From JAKEFM01 sp035695825 (lineage in GTDB: Bacteria > Planctomycetota > UBA1135 > JAKEFM01), in NCBI GenBank assembly GCA_035695825.1, contig DASRRH010000018.1, positions 124,001-188,000 on the forward strand: DNA of 64,000 nt, in the 5' to 3' direction. Positions 8,757-16,216 of this stretch are shown here, one piece after another. Made by a program: the position numbers and the translations under genes. The notes under the pieces were generated by a model. It was given only the letters and a program-made list of their open reading frames with translations, did not search any database and had not been told where the DNA came from. Numbering within the stretch: the first letter of the stretch is position 1; each line of letters starts with the position of its first letter.

Positions 8757-9683
8757 TCAGGGACCCGGTCCTCGGAGGGCGTCGACGGCCCAGGGGACCT
8801 CGACCCTCCACGAACGGGTGGGGGCGTAACCGAGCTCGCGCCTCGCGCGGGCGATCGAGACCGTTCGTTGAACGGCCGCGGCCGCGTAGAGGGGCGGGGC
8901 GAACCGATCCGGAGGGGCGAGCGCGGCGCTCGGCGGATCCCCCGGCCGCGCGGCGGGGAGCCAGCCGGGCGCCACGCCGAGCCGCGCGGCGACCGAATCG
9001 AGGAGCTCCCGCAGGGGAGCTGGCTCGGGTCCCGCGACGTTGAAGGTGGCGCCGGGCCCCCGACCCTCCGCGGCCCCGACGACCGCCGACGCGAGATCGT
9101 CGGCGTGGACGAAGTCGATCGGAACCCTCCCCTCCCCCACGAGCGGGAGCGCCTCCTCGCGCACGAGGTGCGCCAAGGCGGCGACGAAGGGGCAAGGCCC
9201 GGTCCGGTAGACCGTGACGGCTCGGAGGACGGTCAGCCGCCCGCCGAGCGCCCTCCGCGCCGCTCTCTCGGCCTCCAGCTTCGAGAGCGCGTACGGCTCG
9301 TCCGGGCCGACGGCGGACTCCTCGTCGGCGTCGAAGAGGGGTCCGGGAGCGTAGACGGCCGTCGTGCTGACGAGCACGAACCGGCGCGCCCCCCGGGCGA
9401 GGTCGGCGAGTCGGGACGTCCCCTCGACGTTCGCGCGGTGGAGGTCCTCCGGGCTTCCCGCCAACCGGGCCGCCGCGTGGACCACCACGTCCATCCCCTC
9501 GAGGGCGCCCCGCAGGGAATCCCCGTCGTCGAGATCGCCCGCGACGGCTTCCGTCCCGGGCGGAGGCGAGGCGCGGTGGACGAGGGCGCGAACGGCGGCG
9601 CCGGCGGCCGCGAGACGGAGCGCGGCCGCCCGACCGACGAGCCCCGAAGCGCCGGTCAGCAGGATCCGCGCGCCGGAGAGCAT
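8757..9683 (-). CDS. NAD-dependent epimerase/dehydratase (extended SDR)
   Basis: 308 residues. The N-terminus ILLTGASGLVGRAAALRL is the GxxGxxG dinucleotide site, and VVVHAAARL and SSTTAVY-like strand 5 (VSTTAVYAPG) follow. The catalytic pair is in YALSKLEAERAARR (YxxxK), with the upstream Ser/Thr. The second half (VPIDFVHADDLASAVVGA, FNVAGPEPAPLRELLDSV) is the substrate-binding part seen in sugar-nucleotide epimerases, 3-beta-HSD-like and cinnamoyl-CoA-reductase-like SDRs. Substrate cannot be chosen from sequence. Start ATG 9683 is the obvious one. It lies 12 nt downstream of the M28 peptidase on the same strand and may share its transcript. Confidence 0.88.
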   Translation of the reverse strand: MLSGARILLTGASGLVGRAAALRLAAAGAAVRALVHRASPPPGTEAVAGDLDDGDSLRGALEGMDVVVHAAARLAGSPEDLHRANVEGTSRLADLARGARRFVLVSTTAVYAPGPLFDADEESAVGPDEPYALSKLEAERAARRALGGRLTVLRAVTVYRTGPCPFVAALAHLVREEALPLVGEGRVPIDFVHADDLASAVVGAAEGRGPGATFNVAGPEPAPLRELLDSVAARLGVAPGWLPAARPGDPPSAALAPPDRFAPPLYAAAAVQRTVSIARARRELGYAPTRSWRVEVPWAVDALRGPGP

Positions 9684-9695
9684 CGCTCCCTCTCC

Positions 9696-11774
9696 TCAAT
9701 CCCCGCCGCCGAGCTCCACGACCTTCGCCTCGGCGCATGCCTTGAGGAACGCGAGAACCCCCTCCGGACGGACCTCTCCGTAGTACCAGCTCCCCGCCGA
9801 GCGCGCTTCCGCGGCCGTCCCCTCGTAGATCTCGAGGCCGCTGCGGCTCCCGTTGGCGAAGGAGAGGACCTCCCACTGCATGAGTCCCCCGAGTCCGTGG
9901 AAGTCGCCGTGGACCTTCCCGCGCCGCGCGTAGTAGTCGGCGACCGTGCCGGCCAGCCGCGGCCTCGTCTTGGCAAGAGCGTCTTCGGCCTCGCTCCCTT
10001 CCTCGTCGGGAGGAGCGCCCCCGTTGAGCCCGATCGAGGTCCGCTCGAGGAGATCGCCCGCGTGCTCGTGGAGATGGTCGAGCTCGACGAGGAAGGACCC
10101 GAGATCCTCCTCCGGGCAGCCCGTCGCATCGGCGATCGAGGCGATCGCGCGCGCCTCCTTCTCGTACGCGATGCGGAGCTGCGCGCGAGCTCGCTTCGCG
10201 CGCTCGCCGAGGGGGAGGTCGCCCGGGTCGGTGAGGAGGCCCATCGCGACCCGCACCTCCCGGCCGAAGCGGCGGGCGGCGTTGCCGAAGGCGATTCCCG
10301 CGAGCCGCGTCGCGTCCCGCGCCGAGAGCCGAGCCATCGTGTAGCCGACCGCCGCAGCGGCGAGGGCGTTCCGCTGCAGCTGCGTCGGGTCGATGTTCCG
10401 CAGATCGTCGTCGCTCGAGTGGATGAAGTCGTCGGGCCAGTTCGTGAACGTGAAGGCGGGTTTCCCGACCGGCGGCGCCGTGAAGCTCTGGTGGTCGGTC
10501 GAGTTGTGGAAGGGGATCAGCCGCGCGTTGTAGCGGTGGCGGCTGCCGAGCCGCGCGAGGACGGGTCGGGTGTACGAGGCGTTCAGCCCTCGTTGCCCCG
10601 CGTTCAGGTAGACCGTGTTCCCCTCGACGAGCGCGCCGACGATCTCCTCGACGACGTCCTCGAGGACGTGGGCGCGCGCCCAGGGGAGGCGCGTCACGTT
10701 CTGCACGCGCATCGTCGAGTCCGCCTGGCTCGCGCCGACCATGTCCTGGTTCACGTCGCAGAAGACCCGCTCGACCTCCTCGGGGTGCTCGGAGAAGAAA
10801 CGGTTCTCGCTCGCGATCTCCGTCGTCCACCAGAAGCGCATCGTCCGGCGCGGGCGCGGCAGCCTCCCCTCGGCGATGCAGCGGCGCAGCGCCCGGGCGA
10901 CCTCGAGGGTGTTCGCGCAGCCGCTGCCGTCGTCGTTCGCGGAGAAGCGCTCCTCCTGGAGGTGCGCCGTGAAGACGACCTCGGGGAGGGCGGGCTCGGT
11001 CCCCGGGATCCGCCCCTCGACCAGGACGAGCCAGCCGGGCTCCTGGATCTCGGCCTCGACGACCGCGCGGACGGTGACGGGTCCCCCGCGCAGGCGGCGC
11101 GAGAGCTCGACCCCCTGCCTTCGGGAGAGGACGAACCCGAAGGTCCCGGGCTTCCCTTCCTCGCTCTTCGCCGGGATCGAGAGCCATCGGACCTGATCGG
11201 GGTAGTCGAGGAACGCTTCGGGTCCCGGATACCAGACGACGCCGAGGGCGCCCCGCTTCCAGACCCCCTCCGCGAACGCCGTCCCGAAGGGAGCGCTCGT
11301 CAGGATCACCTTGCCGGCGAGCTCCTTCCCCTCGAAGTCCTTCGCGTCGGGACCGACCTCGACGAGCCCGGCGGTCGCGTCGCAGGGGCGGCTCCGGTCG
11401 GCGAGGCTCGTCTGCACGGAGCCCATGTCGCAGAGGCGCGCGACCTCGGGCTCGAGCGTCCAGAGCTCCCCGCGCCGCGGCGTCCACTCCATCCCCTCGT
11501 CGGGGTCGTTCGATTGGACGAGGAGACGGACCCCCTCGAGGCCCGCCTCCTTCGCCTTCTCCTCGGCGTAGCGCGCGACGGCCCTCAGGCCTTCGGAGGC
11601 GAAGGGGCGGTGGTAGTGGGTGAACCAGCGGTCGTGCTCATAGGCGCGATCCCCCGAGACCTCGGAGGAGAGCCACGACCATTCCGAGGGAGTGAAGAAG
11701 GGGACTTCCTGCGCGGCGAGCGGCGCGGCGGCGAGGAAGGCGAGGAATAGGAAGGGCGTTCGCCTGCGGAGCAT
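9696..11774 (-). CDS. secreted M28-family zinc peptidase with PA-like insert
   Basis: 692 residues with a signal peptide (MLRRRTPFLFLAFLAAAPLAAQ). About 130-250 resemble a PA domain (KELAGKVILTSAPFGTAFAEGVWKRGALGVVWYPG). The catalytic M28 domain follows with likely zinc ligands in order: His in TAHLQEER, Asp in ANDDGSGCANT, Glu in WWTTEIASENRFF, Asp in VNQDMVGA and His in DDFIHSSDDD. All five positions are present, so an active di-zinc aminopeptidase is expected in the periplasm or outside. The C-terminal about 180 residues are helical and unassigned. Start ATG 11774. It is divergent from the SGNH hydrolase with 56 nt between starts. Confidence 0.9.
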   Translation of the reverse strand: MLRRRTPFLFLAFLAAAPLAAQEVPFFTPSEWSWLSSEVSGDRAYEHDRWFTHYHRPFASEGLRAVARYAEEKAKEAGLEGVRLLVQSNDPDEGMEWTPRRGELWTLEPEVARLCDMGSVQTSLADRSRPCDATAGLVEVGPDAKDFEGKELAGKVILTSAPFGTAFAEGVWKRGALGVVWYPGPEAFLDYPDQVRWLSIPAKSEEGKPGTFGFVLSRRQGVELSRRLRGGPVTVRAVVEAEIQEPGWLVLVEGRIPGTEPALPEVVFTAHLQEERFSANDDGSGCANTLEVARALRRCIAEGRLPRPRRTMRFWWTTEIASENRFFSEHPEEVERVFCDVNQDMVGASQADSTMRVQNVTRLPWARAHVLEDVVEEIVGALVEGNTVYLNAGQRGLNASYTRPVLARLGSRHRYNARLIPFHNSTDHQSFTAPPVGKPAFTFTNWPDDFIHSSDDDLRNIDPTQLQRNALAAAAVGYTMARLSARDATRLAGIAFGNAARRFGREVRVAMGLLTDPGDLPLGERAKRARAQLRIAYEKEARAIASIADATGCPEEDLGSFLVELDHLHEHAGDLLERTSIGLNGGAPPDEEGSEAEDALAKTRPRLAGTVADYYARRGKVHGDFHGLGGLMQWEVLSFANGSRSGLEIYEGTAAEARSAGSWYYGEVRPEGVLAFLKACAEAKVVELGGGD

Positions 11775-11830
11775 GGGGATCCCCCGGGAGGAAGGGCGCG
11801 CCGATTCTAGGTCCCGCTAGCATCGCGGTC

Positions 11831-13153
11831 GTGTGGCGCCGCCTTGCGCTCGTCCTCGGGGGCCTCCTCCTCTGCGCGGTCCTCGTCGAGGCCGGCCTCC
11901 GCGTCGCCGCGCGGTTCGCGACCCTGCGGTCGCGGCAAGCCGCGGGCGGGGCGCGGGCGGTCGTCTGCCTCGGCGACTCGAACACCTACGGCGTCTACCT
12001 GGAGGAGGAAGAGACCTACCCCGCGATCCTCCGCGCTCGTCTGCGGATCGCGGATTCGAGCGCCGAGGTCGTCAACCTCGGCGTCCCGGGGCGCAACAGC
12101 CGCGAGGTCCGCGAGGAGGTCGCCTCGGCCGTCGCCCGCTACGCTCCGGTCGCCGTCGCCGTCCTCGTCGGGGTGAACGACGTCTGGAGGGAGGGGGGAC
12201 CGGCGGCAGGCGCCGTCGGCCGGCTCTTCTCCTCGCTGCGCCTGGTCCGCGCCGCCCGGATCCTCCTCGCGCGGAAGGGTCCGCCCGAGGGGATCGTGAA
12301 CCCCGGCGAAGGGGGGCCGTCGTTCCGCCTCGAGGGAAGGGGGGGAGGGGACGTCCTCGTCCGACCGAGGGGCGCCGGCCCCGCGGCGGCACCCTCCGAG
12401 CTCTCCGAAAGGCTGCGCGGAAACCTCGCCGCGATCGCGCGCTCCGCGCGAGAGGGGGCGGCCACGCCCCTCTTCCTCACCTACGGACCCGAGGAGGGGA
12501 GGCTCGCCGAGGTGAACGCGGCCATCCGGGATTTCGCGGCGTCGAGCGGGGAGGCGCTCGTCGACGTCTCGCCGCTCGCCCGCGAGGTCGCGCGCCGCGG
12601 GTGGACGACGGAGTTCTACTTCCAGGACTTCCATCCGCGGCCACCCGGCTACGAGATGATCGCTCGGCTCGTCTTCGACGCGCTCGTCCGCCGGCGCCTT
12701 TTCCGCGGCGAGCCGATCGCGGACCCCCTCGCGGGCCTCGAGCCCGCGCACGCGATCCCGCTCGCGGCGCTCGCGCGCGACCGTTCGGATCCCGCGGTCC
12801 GTCTCACCGGCGCCCTCGCCGACCCCGACTCGCTCGCGCTCGAGATCGAGGACGCGCCCGGCCTCTTCTTCCGCGTCCTCCTCTCCTTCGACGATCCGCC
12901 CCCCTGGAGGAAGCCGCTGCGTGCGGAGTCGTTCCGAGCCGACCCGGTTTTTGCGCAGTCCTTCGGCCTTCGGGAGCTCGGCGGGTCCTTCGGCGCGGAT
13001 GGGCGCGCGCGCGTCCCGCTCGGGCGGCTCGCGCGCGGGTCGGAGGAGGTCCTCCGGGGGCGCCGCCTCCAGGTCGCCTACTTCGTCCGCGCGCACGCGG
13101 GGGATCCATGGGTGTGGGGTCCCTCCGGCACGCGGTCGTTCGAGTTGCGCTGA
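11831..13153 (+). CDS. membrane-anchored SGNH/GDSL hydrolase
   Basis: 440 residues. GTG 11831 gives an N-terminal membrane helix (LALVLGGLLLCAVLVEAGL), so the enzyme is probably anchored in the inner membrane facing the periplasm. SGNH blocks are visible: VVCLGDSNTYG (nucleophile Ser50), VNLGVPGRNS (block II Gly), VLVGVNDVW (GxND block III) and DFHPRPPGYEMIA with Asp266 and His268 (block V). These predict esterase or acetyl-hydrolase activity. The last 150 residues form an unassigned beta-rich domain. A hairpin follows at 13161-13192. Confidence 0.85.
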   Translation: MWRRLALVLGGLLLCAVLVEAGLRVAARFATLRSRQAAGGARAVVCLGDSNTYGVYLEEEETYPAILRARLRIADSSAEVVNLGVPGRNSREVREEVASAVARYAPVAVAVLVGVNDVWREGGPAAGAVGRLFSSLRLVRAARILLARKGPPEGIVNPGEGGPSFRLEGRGGGDVLVRPRGAGPAAAPSELSERLRGNLAAIARSAREGAATPLFLTYGPEEGRLAEVNAAIRDFAASSGEALVDVSPLAREVARRGWTTEFYFQDFHPRPPGYEMIARLVFDALVRRRLFRGEPIADPLAGLEPAHAIPLAALARDRSDPAVRLTGALADPDSLALEIEDAPGLFFRVLLSFDDPPPWRKPLRAESFRADPVFAQSFGLRELGGSFGADGRARVPLGRLARGSEEVLRGRRLQVAYFVRAHAGDPWVWGPSGTRSFELR

Positions 13154-13160
13154 GAGGGAA

Positions 13161-13192
13161 GCGCCCCCCGGCGCCGGGGCGCCGGGGGGCGC
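13161..13192. terminator. strong bidirectional terminator hairpin
   Basis: A perfect 14-bp GC stem (13161-13174 with 13179-13192) and CGGG loop, between the convergent stops at 13153 and 13215. It would serve both transcripts. Confidence 0.7.
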
Positions 13193-13214
13193 GGGGTCGA
13201 CCTGGGGGAAGCGG

Positions 13215-14252
13215 CTACTGGCCGCTCTTGCCGCCGCTCGCCGGGGCAGGCTTGGCGCCCTTCCCTTCGACGAGTTCGGCGACCACGCTCTCGAGTTCCG
13301 GCTCCTCGACGTTTCGCTTGCGGATCGTCCCGTCCGGGCCGATCAGCCAGTTCGAGGGGATCGAGTGGATGTTGTAGCGGACCGCCGGCGCGGCCTCCCA
13401 GAACTTGCCGTCGTATCCGATCGTCCAGCTGACGCCCGCTTCCTTGATCTTCTTGTCCAGAGCTTCACGGCTCTTGTCGAGCGAGATCCCGAGGAGGGCG
13501 AAGTCCTTCGAGCCGAAGCGATCGTGGATCTTCTTCAGCGTCGGGATCTCGGCCACGCAGCCCCCTCACCACGAGGCCCAGAAGTTGAGAAGGACGACCT
13601 TGCCGCGGAACTCCGACAGTTTCCGGACCTTGCCGTCGAGGTCGGGGTATTCGAAGTCGGGGGCCGCGTTCCCGACCTGGAGGTGATCGATCTCGAAGAG
13701 ACTCCCCTTCGCCCGCATCGCGGCCTTCGCCTCGGGGAAGTTCTTGATCGCGGCCTCGAAAGCGGCGCGGGCCATCGCGAGCCGCTCTCCCGTCGCGGTG
13801 CCGTCCTTCCAATAGAGGTCGGCGAGCGCGACCTGTGCGGCGGCCTTCACCTCCGAGTCCGTAGCGGTTTCGACGGCCTGTTTCAGGTGCTTCTCGGCGT
13901 AGGTCGTGAGGCCTTCGGCGGAGGAGGCCCTCTCGGGGGCGGCGCGCGCAATCATCCCCCCGATGCCGAGCACCTGGCGGATGGCCGAGAGTCCGGCCGC
14001 GGTTCCGACGTGCCCGTCCGCGAAGGTCTGGAACTTCGGGAGGAACGCCCAGGCGGCCTCGGCACGGGCCCCCTCGGCGCTCTCCTTCACCCCCGCGTCG
14101 CGCATCTTCTGGCGGAACTCCTTCTGGAGGGCGTCGAACTCCTCCATCGCAGGATCGGTCGGTTTCGCCTTCTCCTCCTGCGCGAGGAGAGGGCCCGCCC
14201 CCGCCGCGAGCATCCACGCGGCGAGCGGCGGGATCTTCCAGACGGCTCGCAT
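13215..14252 (-). CDS. TlpA/thioredoxin-like protein, candidate selenoprotein (TGA at 13566-13568)
   Basis: One continuous frame of 345 residues if the TGA at 13568-13566 is read as selenocysteine at residue 229. The N-terminus (MRAVWKIPPLAAWMLAAGAG) is a signal peptide, then a helical region to about 190. A redoxin domain follows: APDFEYPDLDGKVRKLSEFRGKVVLLNFWASW, TGA, GGCVAEIPTL. In TlpA/ResA proteins the position after FWASW is the first Cys of CxxC, so the stop codon replaces exactly the nucleophilic Cys, giving U-G-G-C. The frame continues without another stop through SIPSNWLIGPDGTIRKR, the cis-Pro region, to 13215. Start ATG 14252 has GAGGAGG 6 nt upstream. Predicted role: periplasmic disulfide reductase or peroxiredoxin-like enzyme, probably reduced by the DsbD at 20409-22193. 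Alternatives are a nonsense mutation or sequencing error. Confidence 0.8.
13538..13558 (-). promoter_or_regulatory. candidate bacterial SECIS hairpin
   Basis: Starting 8 nt after the TGA on the minus strand, GCGT and ACGC close a hairpin. Two more G-C pairs follow past a one-base bulge, leaving an 8-nt loop CCGAGATC with G at +16 and +18 from the TGA. Bacterial SECIS elements lie in this window and carry a G early in the apical loop. The stem is short, so this is only compatible, not diagnostic. Confidence 0.4.
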
Positions 14253-14420
14253 GAAAAACCTCCTCTGTCGAGGGTTGGGTCGAGACCCCGTCGCGCCGGG
14301 CGCGGGGGCCGCTTGGAGCGAAGGAGCCATGGTACGGTCCCCGGCCGCCGGTCGTCAGGCCGGGAGGATCGGGGCGGCCTTGCGTGGGGGGAGGAGCGGC
14401 GGTTTTCTGCCGGACCCGCG

Positions 14421-16031
14421 ATGCCCTCTCCCGCCCCGGCCCCGGTCGATCCGCTCGCCGTCGCGGGGGAGGCGACGGGCGCCCAGATCCTACGCGCCTC
14501 GGGGGTCGTCGCGAGCTGCACGCTCGCGTCGCGGGTCCTCGGGCTCGTCCGGGACTCTCTCGGCGCCGCGACCTTCGGCGCGGGGTGGGTCTACGGTGCC
14601 TTCCAGCTCGGCTGGCTCCTGCCGAACCTCTTCCGCCGCCTCTTCGGCGAAGGAGCGCTCGCCTCGGCCTTCATCCCGGCGTTCGCCCGGGCTTCGCGCG
14701 ACGGCGGGACCGAGGCGGCTCGCCGACTCGTCGCTTCCGTGGCGTGGGCGCTCTTGGGCGTCCTCGGCGGTCTCGCCGTCGCGGCAGCGGCCGCGGCCCT
14801 CCTCCTCCCCCCCCGATGGATCGCGCCGCTCCTCGGGGAGGCGGCCGCGGCGGGGCTCGTCCTGCGCGTCTCCGCGATCCTCTCCCCCTACCTCCTCCTC
14901 GTCTGCCTCTACGCCCTCGCGACGGGGGTTCTCAATTCGCGGGGGCGCTTCTTCCCGCCCGCCGTCGCGCCCGCGGTCCTGAACCTCGTCTGGATCGCGG
15001 GATTCGCCTTCCTCGCTCTCCTCCCCCCGGGGACGCTCGAGGAGGGGGCCGTCCTCCTCGCCTTCTTCGTCCTCGCGGGGGGGGTGGCGCAGCTCGCCCT
15101 CCAGCTCCCCGCGCTGCGGTCGGAGGGGTTCCTGGTGCGTCCCCGCCTCGACCGAAACGACCCCGGCTTCCGGGAAGTCGTGCGGGACATGGTGCCGATC
15201 GTGCTCGGCCTCTCGCTCGTCCAGGTGAACCTCGTCGTCGACCAGCTCGTCGCCTGGGCCCTGATCTCCCCCGGCGCGAACACCTACGTCTACCTCGGGA
15301 ACCGGCTCCTCCAGTTCCCCCTGTCGATGGTCGGGATGGCCGCCGCGAGCGCCTCGTTCCCCGCCCTCGCGGAGCGCGCGGCCGCCCGGGACTTCCCGGG
15401 CTTCCGGCGCGCCCTCGACCGGACGCTCGGCTTGGTCGTCTTCCTCGCGGCCCCCGCGGGGGCGGGCCTCTTCGTGCTCGCGGAGCCGGTGACGCGGCTC
15501 CTGTTCGGGCACGGCCGCTTCGGCCCCGCGGACGTCGCCAAGGCCGCGGGGGCGGTCGGAATGTTCGCCCTCGGGGTCCCCTTCCTCTGCGCGGCGCAGA
15601 TCCTCGCCCGCGCGCACTACGCGCTCGGCGACACGAGGACCCCCGTGCGGATCGCGGCGATCCTCGTGCTGGTCAATTTCGCGTTGAACCTCCTGCTCGT
15701 CCGGCCGCTCGGGGTCGCGGGCCTCGCGCTCGCGACGACCCTCGGTTCGGCCGCGAACGGCTGGGCCCTCGCCCGGAAGCTTCGCGCTCGGGGGGACGTC
15801 CCCGGCACGGCGGGGCTCCGGGGGAGCCTCCTCCGGTCCGCCCTCGGAGCTCTCGCCTGCGGGCTCGCCGCCTTCGCCGTCCGCCGGGCGTGCGCGGGCG
15901 CGGGACTCTTCCCCTCCGTCGCCGCCGCGGTCGGAGCAGGGGCCGCCGCGACGTTCGTGGCCGCCGCGTGGCTCCGGAGCGGCGAGGTGCGGGACCTCCG
16001 CGCAGCCTTCGCGCGACGGCGGTCACGCTGA
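14421..16031 (+). CDS. murJ: MurJ/MviN lipid II flippase
   Basis: 536 residues, the usual length, with about 14 hydrophobic membrane segments. The N-terminus after a short tail (ILRASGVVASCTLASRVLGLVRDSLGAATFG) is the family's most conserved region, and GWLLPNLFRRLFGEGALASAFIPAFA carries the NxFRRLFGEGAxxxAFxP signature. Later segments (YVYLGNRLLQFPLSMVGMA, LFGHGRF, ARAHYALGDTRTPVRIA) also match. MurJ exports lipid II for peptidoglycan synthesis across the inner membrane. Start ATG 14421 is first in frame with a good N-terminus. It is divergent from the candidate selenoprotein, with 168 nt between starts. Confidence 0.95.
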   Translation: MPSPAPAPVDPLAVAGEATGAQILRASGVVASCTLASRVLGLVRDSLGAATFGAGWVYGAFQLGWLLPNLFRRLFGEGALASAFIPAFARASRDGGTEAARRLVASVAWALLGVLGGLAVAAAAAALLLPPRWIAPLLGEAAAAGLVLRVSAILSPYLLLVCLYALATGVLNSRGRFFPPAVAPAVLNLVWIAGFAFLALLPPGTLEEGAVLLAFFVLAGGVAQLALQLPALRSEGFLVRPRLDRNDPGFREVVRDMVPIVLGLSLVQVNLVVDQLVAWALISPGANTYVYLGNRLLQFPLSMVGMAAASASFPALAERAAARDFPGFRRALDRTLGLVVFLAAPAGAGLFVLAEPVTRLLFGHGRFGPADVAKAAGAVGMFALGVPFLCAAQILARAHYALGDTRTPVRIAAILVLVNFALNLLLVRPLGVAGLALATTLGSAANGWALARKLRARGDVPGTAGLRGSLLRSALGALACGLAAFAVRRACAGAGLFPSVAAAVGAGAAATFVAAAWLRSGEVRDLRAAFARRRSR

Positions 16032-16096
16032 ACGCAGGGCGTCCGCCGGCGTGCGCGATCCAAGTTTCGCCTCCGCGAGTCCTTGTAGCGGGCCCC

Positions 16097-16124
16097 TTGA
16101 CACCTACAAATACTTGGGTAAACG
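16097..16124 (+). promoter_or_regulatory. candidate nrdJ promoter
   Basis: TTGACA at 16097-16102 is a perfect -35 hexamer, with a weak -10-like TAAACG at 16119-16124 (16-nt spacer). The overlapping ACACCTACAAATACTTGGGT at 16100-16119 is imperfectly dyad (5 of 9 half-site positions) and could be an NrdR-type box, but the match is poor. No cobalamin riboswitch core (B12 box) was seen in 16032-16216. Confidence 0.3.
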
Positions 16125-16216
16125 GGCACGCTTTCCCTTACCGACCAGAGACTTCACGGTCGACCGGGAGGTTGGCCGATACCGAACGAGAGACGGCGGA
16201 GCGAAGGGGGCGGAAA

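Noticed and set aside
13566..13568. TGA as a plain stop splitting two genes
   Set aside because: The downstream frame begins with the other half of a thioredoxin fold and continues the same phase, and no ribosome site or start precedes it.
16032..16216. Cobalamin riboswitch before nrdJ
   Set aside because: No B12 box or other conserved core element is visible in the leader.
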